Part shown: positions 44,177 to 52,695 of the stretch, piece by piece | How positions within the stretch are numbered: position 1 is the first letter of the stretch | How the letters are laid out: each line of letters opens with the position of its first letter | Assembly (NCBI RefSeq): GCF_001642795.1 | Contig: NZ_LKEH01000018.1 | Coordinates: forward strand, 251,649 to 310,637 | From: Pseudomonas viridiflava | GTDB lineage: Bacteria > Pseudomonadota > Gammaproteobacteria > Pseudomonadales > Pseudomonadaceae | Direction of reading: 5' to 3' | Length of the DNA stretch: 58,989 nt | Position numbers and translations under genes: made by a program | Notes under the pieces: model-generated | Database searches by the model: none | What the model was told of the DNA's origin: nothing | What the model saw: only the letters and a program-made list of their open reading frames with translations

Positions 44177-45628
44177 TCAGCCGTGGCTGGCGGTCGGTGC
44201 CATGTTCGCAGCATGAACCGGCGAGCCTTTGGTCAGCCCGTAATACAGTACGCCGCCCAGAATGCAGCCAGTGAACCAGGCGAAGTTGGCGATGGGCTTG
44301 AACCAGGGAATGAAGGTGAAGCACAAACCGACCAGCGCAGTGAGCAGCAGTGCTTTCACAGCGACCCAGTTCACGCCGTTGGTGTACCAGTAGCGACCGC
44401 TCGGGGTGTCGTTGAACAGCGCATCGACGTCGATCTGCTGCTTCTTGATCAGGTAATAGTCCACCAGCAGGATGCCGAACAACGGACCGATGCAGGCGGC
44501 GAGTACGTCCAGGGTGTAGTGGATCACTTCCGGGTTGTTGAAGAGATTCCATGGGGTGATGAAGATCGAGGCCACGGCGGCGATCATGCCACCTGCGCGC
44601 CAACTGATGCGGCTCGGTGCCACGTTGGCGAAGTCAAACGCCGGGGACACGAAATTGGCAACGATGTTGATGCCGATGGTCGCGGTGACAAAGGTGAACG
44701 CACCCAGCAATACCGCAGTGGTGTTGTCGATGCGCGCCACGGTGGCAATCGGGTCGTGGATCATTTCACCGAAGATCGGCAGCGTGCCGGAGACGATCAC
44801 CACGGTCACCAGCGAAAACGCCAGGAAATTTACCGGCAGACCCCAGAAGTTGCCGCGGCGTACGTCCGCCATGCTGCGGCAGTAGCGGCTGAAATCACCG
44901 AAATTCAGCGTCGGCCCGGAGAAGTACGAGACCACCAGCGCGATGGCCATGACCACCTGGCCGAATGCGGCCCAGCCCGACAGTTCTTTCTCGGCCAGCG
45001 TGAAGCTGATGTTGTCCCAGCCGGCACGCCAGACGATCCAGCCCGCCAGCGCGAACATCACGGCATACACCGCAGGGCCGGCCCAGTCGATGAAACGTCT
45101 GATCGATTCCATGCCGGTCCAGAACACCGCGGCCTGAACGACCCACAAAGCCAGAAAGCCGAACCAGCCCAGCCATGACAGGCCGAGAAAGGTCACGCTC
45201 TGATAGGCAGCCAGTTCCGGGAAGAAACGCAGCACCACGATCACCAGCGCGCTGGACGCCAGGTAGGTCTGGATGCCGTACCACGCCACTGCAATAAGGC
45301 CGCGAATGATCGCCGGAATGTTGGCCCCGAAGACGCCGAACGCCAATCGGCAAATGACCGGGTAGGGAACCGCAGCCTGCTGGCTGGGTTTGGCCACCAG
45401 ATTGGCGATCACCTGAATGATGCAGATGCCGACCAGCAGCGCGATCAGCACTTGCCAGCTGGCCAGGCCGAGGGCGAACAGGCTGGCGGCGAAGACGTAA
45501 CCACCGACGCTGTGCACGTCGCTCATCCAGAACGCCAGAATGTTGTACCAGGTCCACTTCTGCGGAACCGGTCCCAAATCATGGTTGTGCAGGCGCGGAC
45601 TGTAGCCGGCCGGGCGTTGGTCTGTCAT
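44177..45628 (-). CDS. NCS1-family nucleobase/hydantoin/allantoin permease
   Basis: A 483-residue twelve-helix sodium or proton symporter. The start (HNHDLGPVPQKWTWYNILAF) and FWMSDVHSVGGY match the NCS1 family, whose best-known bacterial member is the hydantoin carrier Mhp1. It is divergent from a GntR regulator and a hydantoin/allantoin-type racemase gene, so a cyclic ureide is the likely cargo. The upstream gap carries an operator-like motif shared with the regulator. The 70-bp gap to the OprD gene separates it from the preceding cluster. Confidence 0.9.
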   Translation of the reverse strand: MTDQRPAGYSPRLHNHDLGPVPQKWTWYNILAFWMSDVHSVGGYVFAASLFALGLASWQVLIALLVGICIIQVIANLVAKPSQQAAVPYPVICRLAFGVFGANIPAIIRGLIAVAWYGIQTYLASSALVIVVLRFFPELAAYQSVTFLGLSWLGWFGFLALWVVQAAVFWTGMESIRRFIDWAGPAVYAVMFALAGWIVWRAGWDNISFTLAEKELSGWAAFGQVVMAIALVVSYFSGPTLNFGDFSRYCRSMADVRRGNFWGLPVNFLAFSLVTVVIVSGTLPIFGEMIHDPIATVARIDNTTAVLLGAFTFVTATIGINIVANFVSPAFDFANVAPSRISWRAGGMIAAVASIFITPWNLFNNPEVIHYTLDVLAACIGPLFGILLVDYYLIKKQQIDVDALFNDTPSGRYWYTNGVNWVAVKALLLTALVGLCFTFIPWFKPIANFAWFTGCILGGVLYYGLTKGSPVHAANMAPTASHG

Positions 45629-45974
45629 TGCGTTACTCCCTCGCTGAGTCGTGACGGGATCGGGGTACGATCGTTGATCTTTTTTGTATACGATCGTGTA
45701 CGCAAGACATGTGCCATGCCGTGTTTTCAGTGTTCCGAATCGCCTGAAAGCCTTGACGTGTTAAGCGTTTTTTTCAGAAAGCTGACGTCCTGGTCAGCTC
45801 AGGCTGGTCGCCTCAAATGCACATAAACAGGGCGCTTTTGCGCGTTTTGAGTGCGGAAGTTATCGAGGCCAGGTGACACCGGTTTAATACTGTCGTCCAG
45901 ATAGCGCTATTCAGCACCGGATTGATCGGGCACTATTCTTGTATACGATCTGCATGCCAAAGCGATGTGATGCC
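45629..45974. promoter_or_regulatory. Divergent promoter region with two shared operator motifs
   Basis: A 346-bp gap. TGTATACGATC occurs at 45685-45695 and again at 45940-45950. At the first site it is part of a near-perfect palindrome GTATACGATCGTGTAC (45686-45701). The sites lie about 57 bp upstream of the permease start and 25 bp upstream of the regulator start. GntR/FCD proteins bind short palindromes of this sort, so autoregulation and control of the permease by the adjacent regulator is the likely scheme. Confidence 0.65.
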
Positions 45975-46694
45975 ATGACCCGACCTTCCAGCGCCCCTCT
46001 GTTCATTGCCCCCGCTGCCGACGAAAAAGGCCGCGATGAGCAGATCTATCAGCACGTGCTGGAAGCTATCGTCGAACACAGGCTGGCGCCCGGCACACGC
46101 TTGCCGGAAGACGCGCTGGCAGAGGTCTTCGAGATCAGTCGCACCGGCATTCGCAAGGTGCTGCAGCGTCTGGCGTTGGAACGACTGGTGACGCTGCGGC
46201 CCAAACGCGGCGCGGAAGTCGCCCAGCCCTCGGCGCAGGAAGCGCAGGATGTGCTGGGCGCCCGACAACTGATCGAGCCTGCCTTGATGGACACCATCGC
46301 GACACGCGTCAGCGGTCAGCGTCTGGAAGCGCTGCGCACGCTCTGCGATCAGGAACACGCGGCCCAGCACGCCGGGCGTCACAGTGAAGCCATTCAGTTG
46401 TCCGCGCGCTTTCATGTGCAACTGTGTGCGCTGGCGGGCAATCAGGTGCTGACCGAACAGGTTGCGCAATTGACCACACGTTCGTCACTGATCCTCGCCG
46501 TGTATGGCTCGCGGCGCAGCGTCGGTTGCGACTGCGGCGAGCACGCCGACCTGCTGACCTTGCTGGAAGCCGGGCAGGGTGACGAAGCGCGGGAGTGGAT
46601 GGCCGAGCACCTGCGTCGTATCCGCGCCAGCCTTAACGTGGATGAACCCGTCAGCGAGACGGTGGACTTCCACAGTATTTTCAAACGGCGCTGA
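45975..46694 (+). CDS. GntR-family regulator with FCD domain
   Basis: A 239-residue regulator. A winged helix ([20 protein letters not shown]) is followed by a helical FCD ligand domain with metal-binding histidines (ARFHVQL). ATG 45975 (MTRPSS) was preferred to the upstream in-frame ATG at 45939, because the latter overlaps the second operator-like motif. It lies 10 bp before the racemase gene and divergent from the permease; a ureide or amino acid is the probable effector. Confidence 0.88.
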   Translation: MTRPSSAPLFIAPAADEKGRDEQIYQHVLEAIVEHRLAPGTRLPEDALAEVFEISRTGIRKVLQRLALERLVTLRPKRGAEVAQPSAQEAQDVLGARQLIEPALMDTIATRVSGQRLEALRTLCDQEHAAQHAGRHSEAIQLSARFHVQLCALAGNQVLTEQVAQLTTRSSLILAVYGSRRSVGCDCGEHADLLTLLEAGQGDEAREWMAEHLRRIRASLNVDEPVSETVDFHSIFKRR

Positions 46695-46704
46695 AGGAGG
46701 CCCG

Positions 46705-47436
46705 GTGCGTATTCAAGTCATAAACCCCAACACCAGTGAAGCCATGACCCGCAAGATGGGCCTGGCGGCGGAAGCTGTCGCGCGCCCTGGCACGCAGATC
46801 ATTGCCTGCACCCCGGCGGATGGTCCGGTGTCCATCGAGGGGCATTTCGACGAAGCCATCGCGACGCTGGGTGTCCTGGAAGAAGTACGCAAGGGCCGTG
46901 AGCAGCAGGTCGATGCGCATATTATTGCCTGCTTCGGCGACCCCGGTCTGCTGGCCGCCCGTGAAGCCGCGAGCGCACCGGTCATTGGTATCGCGGAAGC
47001 GGCGTTTCATGTCGCGAGCCTGATCTCAACCCGGTTTGCGGTGGTCACTACCCTGACTCGCACCCGGATCATTGCCGAGCACCTGCTTCAGCGTTATGGA
47101 TTCAGTGACTTGTGCACGTCCGTGCGCTGCATTGATCTGCCGGTACTGGCGCTGGAAGAGAGCGGCCCGGAACTGGTCGAACTCATGGCCGAACAGGCGC
47201 GCAAGGCGCGCGATGAAGAAGGCGCGGGTGCCATCGTGCTGGGTTGTGGCGGGATGGCCGATCTGGGTCGGCAACTGAGCGAAGCCGTCGGCCTGCCAGT
47301 GATCGATGGCGTCGCAGCGGCCGTGAAGCTCGCCGAATCGCTGGTGGACCTGGGCCTGACCACCAGCAAACACGGCGACCTGGCAGACCCGATTGGCAAA
47401 CCGTTCAAGGGGCGGTTCGGGTATTTGAGTCGTTAG
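46705..47436 (+). CDS. Asp/Glu/hydantoin racemase family protein
   Basis: A 243-residue cofactor-independent racemase. Two catalytic cysteines fall at residues 76 (IIACFGDPG) and 181 (IVLGCGGM), the same numbers reported for bacterial hydantoin racemase. The N-terminal VINPNTSEAMT is the family signature. GTG 46705 has AAGGAGG just upstream. Racemisation of a 5-substituted hydantoin or of allantoin would feed a stereospecific hydrolase, but none is encoded in the window. The gene shares a transcript with the GntR regulator. Confidence 0.88.
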   Translation: MRIQVINPNTSEAMTRKMGLAAEAVARPGTQIIACTPADGPVSIEGHFDEAIATLGVLEEVRKGREQQVDAHIIACFGDPGLLAAREAASAPVIGIAEAAFHVASLISTRFAVVTTLTRTRIIAEHLLQRYGFSDLCTSVRCIDLPVLALEESGPELVELMAEQARKARDEEGAGAIVLGCGGMADLGRQLSEAVGLPVIDGVAAAVKLAESLVDLGLTTSKHGDLADPIGKPFKGRFGYLSR

Positions 47437-47460
47437 TCATAGCGTCTATGTCCATTGCTG

Positions 47461-47590
47461 AAGCGGACGCAGAGCGTCCAGAGAGGCATTCCCACGCGGA
47501 GCATGGGAACGATCAAAGTTGGACAGTTGATGATCGTTCCATTCTGCGTGGTAACGCCGCCCAGGACGCTCCGCGTTCGCTCGAATGTGA
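47461..47590. repeat. Large imperfect palindromic element
   Basis: The left half (from GCGGACGCAGAGCGTCC) and the right half (to GGACGCTCCGCGTTCGC) are imperfect inverses over about 55 bases each. A perfect inner stem GGAACGATCA (47506-47515) / TGATCGTTCC (47531-47540) encloses a 15-base loop. It lies between convergent genes and could fold into a long hairpin. It is unlike the REP family and shares a 12-mer with the element near 37739, suggesting a second repeat family. Confidence 0.75.
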
Positions 47591-47598
47591 CGTGCCCA

Positions 47599-47823
47599 TC
47601 ACCCCTTGCTGTGCTCATTCGACGTCGGTGCCTCAACCACGCCACGCGGTCCGCTGACACCCCATATACCGGCGCCCACGATGGGCAGTGCCAGGATCAG
47701 GACTGTCCAGCCGATTTTGGTACCGGACGATTTGGTCGAGCGCCAGACGCTGTAAATCAGCCATGCATCCAGTGCCAGAACGATGATCACTGCCGCGATC
47801 CAGAACACGTTAAACGCTTCCAT
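47599..47823 (-). CDS. Small PLDc_N-type membrane protein
   Basis: A 74-residue protein with two membrane helices (FWIAAVIIVLALDAWLIYSV and WTVLILALPIVGAGIWGVSG), matching the phospholipase D N-terminal (PLDc_N) domain as a stand-alone unit. It is probably an inner-membrane protein of unknown function. It lies 18 bp downstream of the zinc dehydrogenase gene on the same strand and is likely cotranscribed. Confidence 0.8.
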   Translation of the reverse strand: MEAFNVFWIAAVIIVLALDAWLIYSVWRSTKSSGTKIGWTVLILALPIVGAGIWGVSGPRGVVEAPTSNEHSKG

Positions 47824-47841
47824 GATGTACCTCCTTCTTTG

Positions 47842-49065
47842 TCACAACGCTGGAACACCCGTCAGTGAGTCAGGCACCGTCACGGGGATGTCGTTGCCGC
47901 CCGGCGTCAGGATGACCTTGCGGCAGTCTTCTTCTTTCTTGTCGAAAATCTTGTAGGCCGTCGCGGCCTCTTCAAGCGACATGCGGTGGGTAATGATCGC
48001 CTCGGGTTGCAGGCGGCCGGTCTCGATGTAGTCCAACAGTTCAGGCATGAAACGCTGTACATGGGTCTGGCCCATCTTGAACGTCAGGCCCTTGTCGAAG
48101 GCATCGCCGAACATGAAGCCGTGGATAAAGCCCGCGTAAACCCCCGGCACGCTCACCACGCCGCCGCGCCTGACGGTCGCGATGCACTGACGCAGCGCCT
48201 TGCCGCTGCTGCCTTCGAGCTTGAGGGTGGCGAGTACCGTTTCGGTGGTGCTGCCCTTGGCTTCGAAGCCGACTGCGTCCACGACGCCGTCCACCCCACG
48301 CATGCCTGGTGTCTGGCGAATGATGGTGTCGGCCGCGTCGTCATCCTCATCGAAATTGATCGGAATGACGCCATAGGTCTGCTGTGCATAAGCCAGGCGA
48401 TAGGGATGGTGATCGACCATGAAAATCCGTTCCGCCCCCAGCATTCGGGCGCACGCCGCGCTTAGCAGACCGACCGGGCCCGCTCCGTAGATCGCAATGC
48501 TTGAACCCTGGCCGATGCCGGTGTTGGTCACGGCCTGCCAGGCGGTCGGCAGGATGTCGGAGAGAAACAGCACCTTCTCGTCCGCCAGCGTACCGGGCAC
48601 CTTGAACGGACCGGTATTGGCCTTGGGCACCCGCACGTATTCAGCCTGCCCGCCGGGAATGCCGCCGTACAGGTGGCTGAAACCGAACAGCGCGGCGCCC
48701 GGTGGAATGGACTTCTTGTTGAGGATCGCGCCGCGTCCGGTGTTGGTGGTTTCACAGGCTGCAAACAGGTCCTGGTTGCAGAAAAAGCATGAACCGCAGG
48801 CAATCACAAAGGGAATGACGACCCGGTCGCCACGCTGCACGGACGTCACTGCCGAGCCGGTCTCTTCCACGATACCCATGAACTCATGACCGAAAATATC
48901 GCCATGCTCCACGGTGGGAATCTTGCCGCGATACAGGTGCAGGTCCGAACCGCAGATCGCGGTCGCCGTCACCCGCAGAATGATGTCATCGGCCTGCTGT
49001 ATTTCCGGGTCCGGCACGGTATCGACTTTGACATTGTGTGCGCCGTGGTAGGTCAACGCTCTCAT
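47842..49065 (-). CDS. Zinc-dependent alcohol/formaldehyde-type dehydrogenase
   Basis: A 407-residue medium-chain dehydrogenase. The catalytic zinc site is in [10 protein letters not shown] and [11 protein letters not shown] structural zinc lobe has four cysteines ([16 protein letters not shown]) and the NAD site is GAGPVG. The length and an ~30-residue insertion after the structural lobe resemble glutathione-independent formaldehyde dehydrogenases. The substrate is likely an aldehyde or alcohol; I cannot say which. It pairs with a small membrane protein gene downstream. Confidence 0.88.
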   Translation of the reverse strand: MRALTYHGAHNVKVDTVPDPEIQQADDIILRVTATAICGSDLHLYRGKIPTVEHGDIFGHEFMGIVEETGSAVTSVQRGDRVVIPFVIACGSCFFCNQDLFAACETTNTGRGAILNKKSIPPGAALFGFSHLYGGIPGGQAEYVRVPKANTGPFKVPGTLADEKVLFLSDILPTAWQAVTNTGIGQGSSIAIYGAGPVGLLSAACARMLGAERIFMVDHHPYRLAYAQQTYGVIPINFDEDDDAADTIIRQTPGMRGVDGVVDAVGFEAKGSTTETVLATLKLEGSSGKALRQCIATVRRGGVVSVPGVYAGFIHGFMFGDAFDKGLTFKMGQTHVQRFMPELLDYIETGRLQPEAIITHRMSLEEAATAYKIFDKKEEDCRKVILTPGGNDIPVTVPDSLTGVPAL

Positions 49066-49329
49066 GGGAAGTCCTCTGTCTGATCGGGAAGTCTGATCTG
49101 TTACTTCTGATGAGCGGATTCCTGGTTTTTTGGTTCAGCGAATTTGTTCGAGGCGGGACTAACGGTCGCTCTCTGGCATTGATTACCGCACGCACATGCT
49201 GTTCGTCGGCTTGTTGATTGTCCGGCGTGAACGGCCTGTCGGGGCCTCAAGTCGACAGACTGACGGGCGAGAAATGAGGCCGTTCGCCTGAGTCGATCCG
49301 AATCTGGATTCACTGACACGAGGTTTCCG

Positions 49330-49845
49330 ATGAGCACATCCAAAAAGAACACGATCAACGACCTTTTTATTCACGAGCTTTCTGACATTTACAGCGCTGA
49401 AAAACAGATCCTGAAGGGACTGTCGAAGATGGCGCGTGCATCGACCAATCCGACATTGGCGCAGGCGTTCGAGTCGCACAGAGAAGAGACTCAGGGCCAG
49501 ATCGAACGCATAGATCAAGTGATCGAGATGACTGAGTTGAAGCTCAAACGGATGAAGTGCATTGCCATGGAGGGATTGATCGAGGAGAGCAAGGAGCTGA
49601 TCGACGAAATTGAAAAGGGCCCGGTACTTGATGCGGGACTGATCGCCGCCTGCCAGAAAGTCGAGCATTACGAAATTGCGGGGTACGGCACACTTGTGGC
49701 AATGGCCAAACATCTGGGCATGAACGAGGCTGCAGAACTGCTGGCTGAAACGCTTGAAGAAGAAAAGTCAGCCGACGAAAAGTTGACCGCAATCGCCGAA
49801 CAAGGTGGCAATCAGGCAGCAACAATGGACAGTGAAAGCCGATAA
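49330..49845 (+). CDS. DUF892 (YciE-like) ferritin-like protein
   Basis: A 171-residue four-helix protein of the YciE/DUF892 family, with the start LFIHELSDIYSAEKQILKGL and the metal-ligand motif KVEHYEIAGYG. Members are induced in stationary phase or osmotic stress; some have a di-iron site. It is divergent from the dehydrogenase/membrane-protein pair, so the two transcripts may share stress control through the 264-bp gap between them. Confidence 0.9.
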   Translation: MSTSKKNTINDLFIHELSDIYSAEKQILKGLSKMARASTNPTLAQAFESHREETQGQIERIDQVIEMTELKLKRMKCIAMEGLIEESKELIDEIEKGPVLDAGLIAACQKVEHYEIAGYGTLVAMAKHLGMNEAAELLAETLEEEKSADEKLTAIAEQGGNQAATMDSESR

Positions 49846-49881
49846 ATCACACTTGATCTTGCGGGAGAGACGCGACGTATT

Positions 49882-49967
49882 GTGGGAGGCGGCTTGCCGG
49901 CGATGAATGACGACGCGATTTTTCTGACATACCGCGTCGACTGCATCGCCGGCAAGCCGCCTCCCAC
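49882..49967. repeat. 86-bp REP doublet, copy 2
   Basis: Same structure and length as 15339-15424 with six substitutions (80/86). It lies between the convergent DUF892 and LysR genes, 37 bp after the DUF892 stop, and may end both transcripts. Confidence 0.88.
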
Positions 49968-49996
49968 GACTCCAGGTTCGCAGCGCACATTCGCGT

Positions 49997-50902
49997 TTAA
50001 TGCCTGAACGCAGGCATATCCTGCAGCAGCATCCCCATCAACCGGCTGGCACCCACGCTGAGTTGACGGCCCAAGCGACTGATCAGGTGCGTTTGCGGGC
50101 TGCTGAACACTTCGTGCTGCAATGTCAGTGCCCGTAGTTTTCCGCTGTTGATTTCCTCTTCCACAACAAAGGTCGGCAGCAGCGTGACGCCACCCTGCAT
50201 GGCGAAATGCTTGAGCATGGCGAAGGTGTTGCAGGTCAGGGTCGGCTCGAGCGTGACGCCCAACTGGTGTTCGGCTTCCAGAAGAATCTGGCGAATACCG
50301 TACGAAACAGCGGGCAGTGCCAGGCGGTATTCAGCCAATGCCTTGAGTTCGATGGGACCTGGTTGCTGTGTTAGCGGATGATCCGGTGCGGTCACCACAC
50401 AGACCGGCTTGCGCTGGTGGGCGTGGGAACGGATTTTGGGGTCGGCGGCCGGGTTGAAGACCAGACCGATGTGCGCCTCATCCTCGACCACCTGACGGAT
50501 CACTTCGTTGCTGCCGCAGACATTCACGATCAGCTCGATTCGCGGGTACAGCGCCGAAAACTTCGCCAGCGGCTGCGCCAGGCTTTCCAGAAAACCCTCC
50601 CCGGAGACCAGCGTCACCGAGCCGCTATGCAGGCCGCGCAGTGCCTGGATGGAATCCAGCAGGACTTCCTGTTGAGTCAGCCGCTGGCGGTAATAGGCCA
50701 GCACCTTGTCACCGGCTTCAGTGGGCTTGACCCCGCGTCGATGGCGCTCCAACAGCGGCGAACCCAGCTCCAGTTCCAGTTGCGCGATCTGGCGGCTGAC
50801 CGCTGAAGGCGCGACATTCAGAAAGTCCGCCGCTGCCCGCACGCTGCCCAGCCGCACAGCTTCGAAGAAATAAAGGATCCGACGATCCTGCACCAGACTC
50901 AT
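49997..50902 (-). CDS. LysR-family regulator of the five-gene operon
   Basis: A 301-residue LysR-type regulator with an N-terminal helix-turn-helix (GSVRAAADFLNVAPSAVSRQ) and an effector domain. ATG 50902 (MSLVQDRR) is the family start. The frame is open for 222 further codons upstream, but these overlap the divergent acetyltransferase gene and have no family similarity. It faces the cysE-like operon across 105 bp and is its likely regulator. Confidence 0.9.
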   Translation of the reverse strand: MSLVQDRRILYFFEAVRLGSVRAAADFLNVAPSAVSRQIAQLELELGSPLLERHRRGVKPTEAGDKVLAYYRQRLTQQEVLLDSIQALRGLHSGSVTLVSGEGFLESLAQPLAKFSALYPRIELIVNVCGSNEVIRQVVEDEAHIGLVFNPAADPKIRSHAHQRKPVCVVTAPDHPLTQQPGPIELKALAEYRLALPAVSYGIRQILLEAEHQLGVTLEPTLTCNTFAMLKHFAMQGGVTLLPTFVVEEEINSGKLRALTLQHEVFSSPQTHLISRLGRQLSVGASRLMGMLLQDMPAFRH

Positions 50903-51007
50903 TGGCTGTCCTGTGTTGCGCTCAAGGCAACATAAATTCGATTTTTGGATTATTGCTGAGAGGGGAGAACGCTGTCCATACTCGATCATCAGCACAAGGG
51001 AACGCGT

Positions 51008-51772
51008 ATGAAGGCTCTTTGGCAGCGCCTGCGGGAGCAGGCAAAACAGTTGGGTGAGCGTAACCCGATACTGGGCCGTTACGGACAGGATCGAGTGCTG
51101 GCCCATGTGTCCTTCGAGACTGCACTGGCTGCCAGTCTGGCCAGGCAGTTGCAGAGCCACGCACCAGAAGCCGATCTCGCCAGCTGGTTCGGCGGCGTCC
51201 TTCAAGCGCATCCCGAGATTGCCGAATCGGCAGCGGCCGACATCGACCATTTGGTGGTCGTCAACCCGGCCTGTCCCGATCACCTCACCGCCTTCCTGAC
51301 CTTTCGCGGCATCCAGGCCGTGCAGGCGTATCGCATCGCTCATGCGTTGTGGAACGACGGCGATTTTCAAAGCGCAGTTCTGCTGCAGAACTGGGCGGCC
51401 AATACCTGGGCCATCGACATTCATCCCGCCGCGCGTCTGGGCAAGCGCCTGTTCGTCGATCACGGCATGGGTCTTGTGATCGGTGAAACCGCTGTGGTCG
51501 AGGACGACGTCAGCCTCTGGCATGGCGTCACCCTGGGCAGCACGCTCAGCGAGGCAGGCGACCGGCACCCCAAAATTCGTCGCGGTGCGCTGATCTGCGC
51601 AGGCGCCACGGTGCTCGGCAACATCGAAGTCGGCGAGCGCGCCATCGTTGCCGCTGGCGCGGTGGTGCTCAAACCCGTGGAAGCCGGTGTCGTGGTGGCT
51701 GGCACGCCAGCCAAAGTCATCGGCAGGGCGCCGGATTCACTGGCGACCTTCACCAGCAAATCTCAGGTCTGA
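51008..51772 (+). CDS. Serine acetyltransferase-like (CysE family)
   Basis: A 254-residue left-handed beta-helix acyltransferase. The helical N-terminal domain, the catalytic DHGMGLVIGETA and WHGVTLGSTL, and the C-terminal hexapeptide repeats match CysE. CysE makes O-acetylserine for cysteine synthesis. Placement as the first gene of a catabolic-looking operon with its own regulator suggests a second, specialised copy. ATG 51008 has AAGGGA upstream. Whether it acetylates serine or a related hydroxy- or amino-acid is open. Confidence 0.85.
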   Translation: MKALWQRLREQAKQLGERNPILGRYGQDRVLAHVSFETALAASLARQLQSHAPEADLASWFGGVLQAHPEIAESAAADIDHLVVVNPACPDHLTAFLTFRGIQAVQAYRIAHALWNDGDFQSAVLLQNWAANTWAIDIHPAARLGKRLFVDHGMGLVIGETAVVEDDVSLWHGVTLGSTLSEAGDRHPKIRRGALICAGATVLGNIEVGERAIVAAGAVVLKPVEAGVVVAGTPAKVIGRAPDSLATFTSKSQV

Positions 51773-51790
51773 TTCAGGGAGCAATCGCAT

Positions 51791-52681
51791 ATGGCTGCCG
51801 TCGCCCAGTTTCCACAAGGCATCGATCATCCGCTGGTCACTGTCCGTGATCACGCCGCCACGCTTGAGTTGTATCGTCGGATGGGCTTCGCGCCGTCGCC
51901 GGTCAGCTATCACCCGTGGGGCAGCGTGACTTCGTTGATGATGTTCAAGAGCAACTTCATCGAGCTGATCGGCATTCACGATGCGTCGCTGTTCGGCACC
52001 GGCTCGGTCAATGGCTTCTGCTTCGGCCGCCAGTTGGGCGAGTTTCTGGATCGCGGCGAAGAGGGCGTTTCGCTGGTCGCGCTGCACAGCCAGGATGCCG
52101 ACGCGGATCATGCGCGGCTGATGCAGGCCGGTTTGCCGAGTCAGGGCCGAATCGACTTCCGCCGCGCCATGACTTTACCGGACGGACGTCCTGACGAAGC
52201 GGTGGTTTCGCTGGGGCTGTTCATCGACCCGCAACTGCCTGACGCCTCGAATTTCATCTGTCATCAGCACCGCCCCGAACTGATCTGGGTGCCGGGCTGG
52301 CAACAGCATCCCAATGCGGTGGACGGCATTGTCAGCGTGACGTATCTGGCCGACCCCGCTCAGCTTGAACCGCGCTGGCGTGCAATTTACGGCGATGCGG
52401 TGAGCTGGCAGGGCAACGTGTTGTTCGCCGACACCCGATGCGGCGTGTTGCGCGCCATGGATGCGACAGCGGCCGCCCGGCATTACCCCGATACGCCGCT
52501 GCCACAAGTCCATCGCGAACGACCGCATGCCATCGCCATCGGCCTGCACACCACCAGCCTCGACACCCTGCGCGCCATTCTTGCCGAGCACCACGTGCCG
52601 CATCAGCAGGCGCCCGGACGCGTCATGGTCGAGCCGCAGGCGGCAGGCAACGTCATTCTTGAATTCGTACAAAACCTCTAA
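51791..52681 (+). CDS. VOC-superfamily protein (two-domain glyoxalase-like)
   Basis: A 296-residue protein with two tandem vicinal-oxygen-chelate modules. The first starts IDHPLVTVRDHAATLELYRR and the second near residue 180 (VDGIVSVTYLADPAQLEPRW). Members use a metal for isomerase, dioxygenase or lyase reactions; the ligand set (an early His, a Glu in NFIELIG) is compatible with metal binding. It starts 18 bp after the acetyltransferase gene. Substrate unknown. Confidence 0.82.
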   Translation: MAAVAQFPQGIDHPLVTVRDHAATLELYRRMGFAPSPVSYHPWGSVTSLMMFKSNFIELIGIHDASLFGTGSVNGFCFGRQLGEFLDRGEEGVSLVALHSQDADADHARLMQAGLPSQGRIDFRRAMTLPDGRPDEAVVSLGLFIDPQLPDASNFICHQHRPELIWVPGWQQHPNAVDGIVSVTYLADPAQLEPRWRAIYGDAVSWQGNVLFADTRCGVLRAMDATAAARHYPDTPLPQVHRERPHAIAIGLHTTSLDTLRAILAEHHVPHQQAPGRVMVEPQAAGNVILEFVQNL

Positions 52682-52695
52682 GCGAGATGCAGAAC

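Noticed and set aside
50903..51568. 222-codon N-terminal extension of the LysR gene at 49997-50902
   Set aside because: It would overlap the divergent acetyltransferase gene and shows no similarity to LysR.
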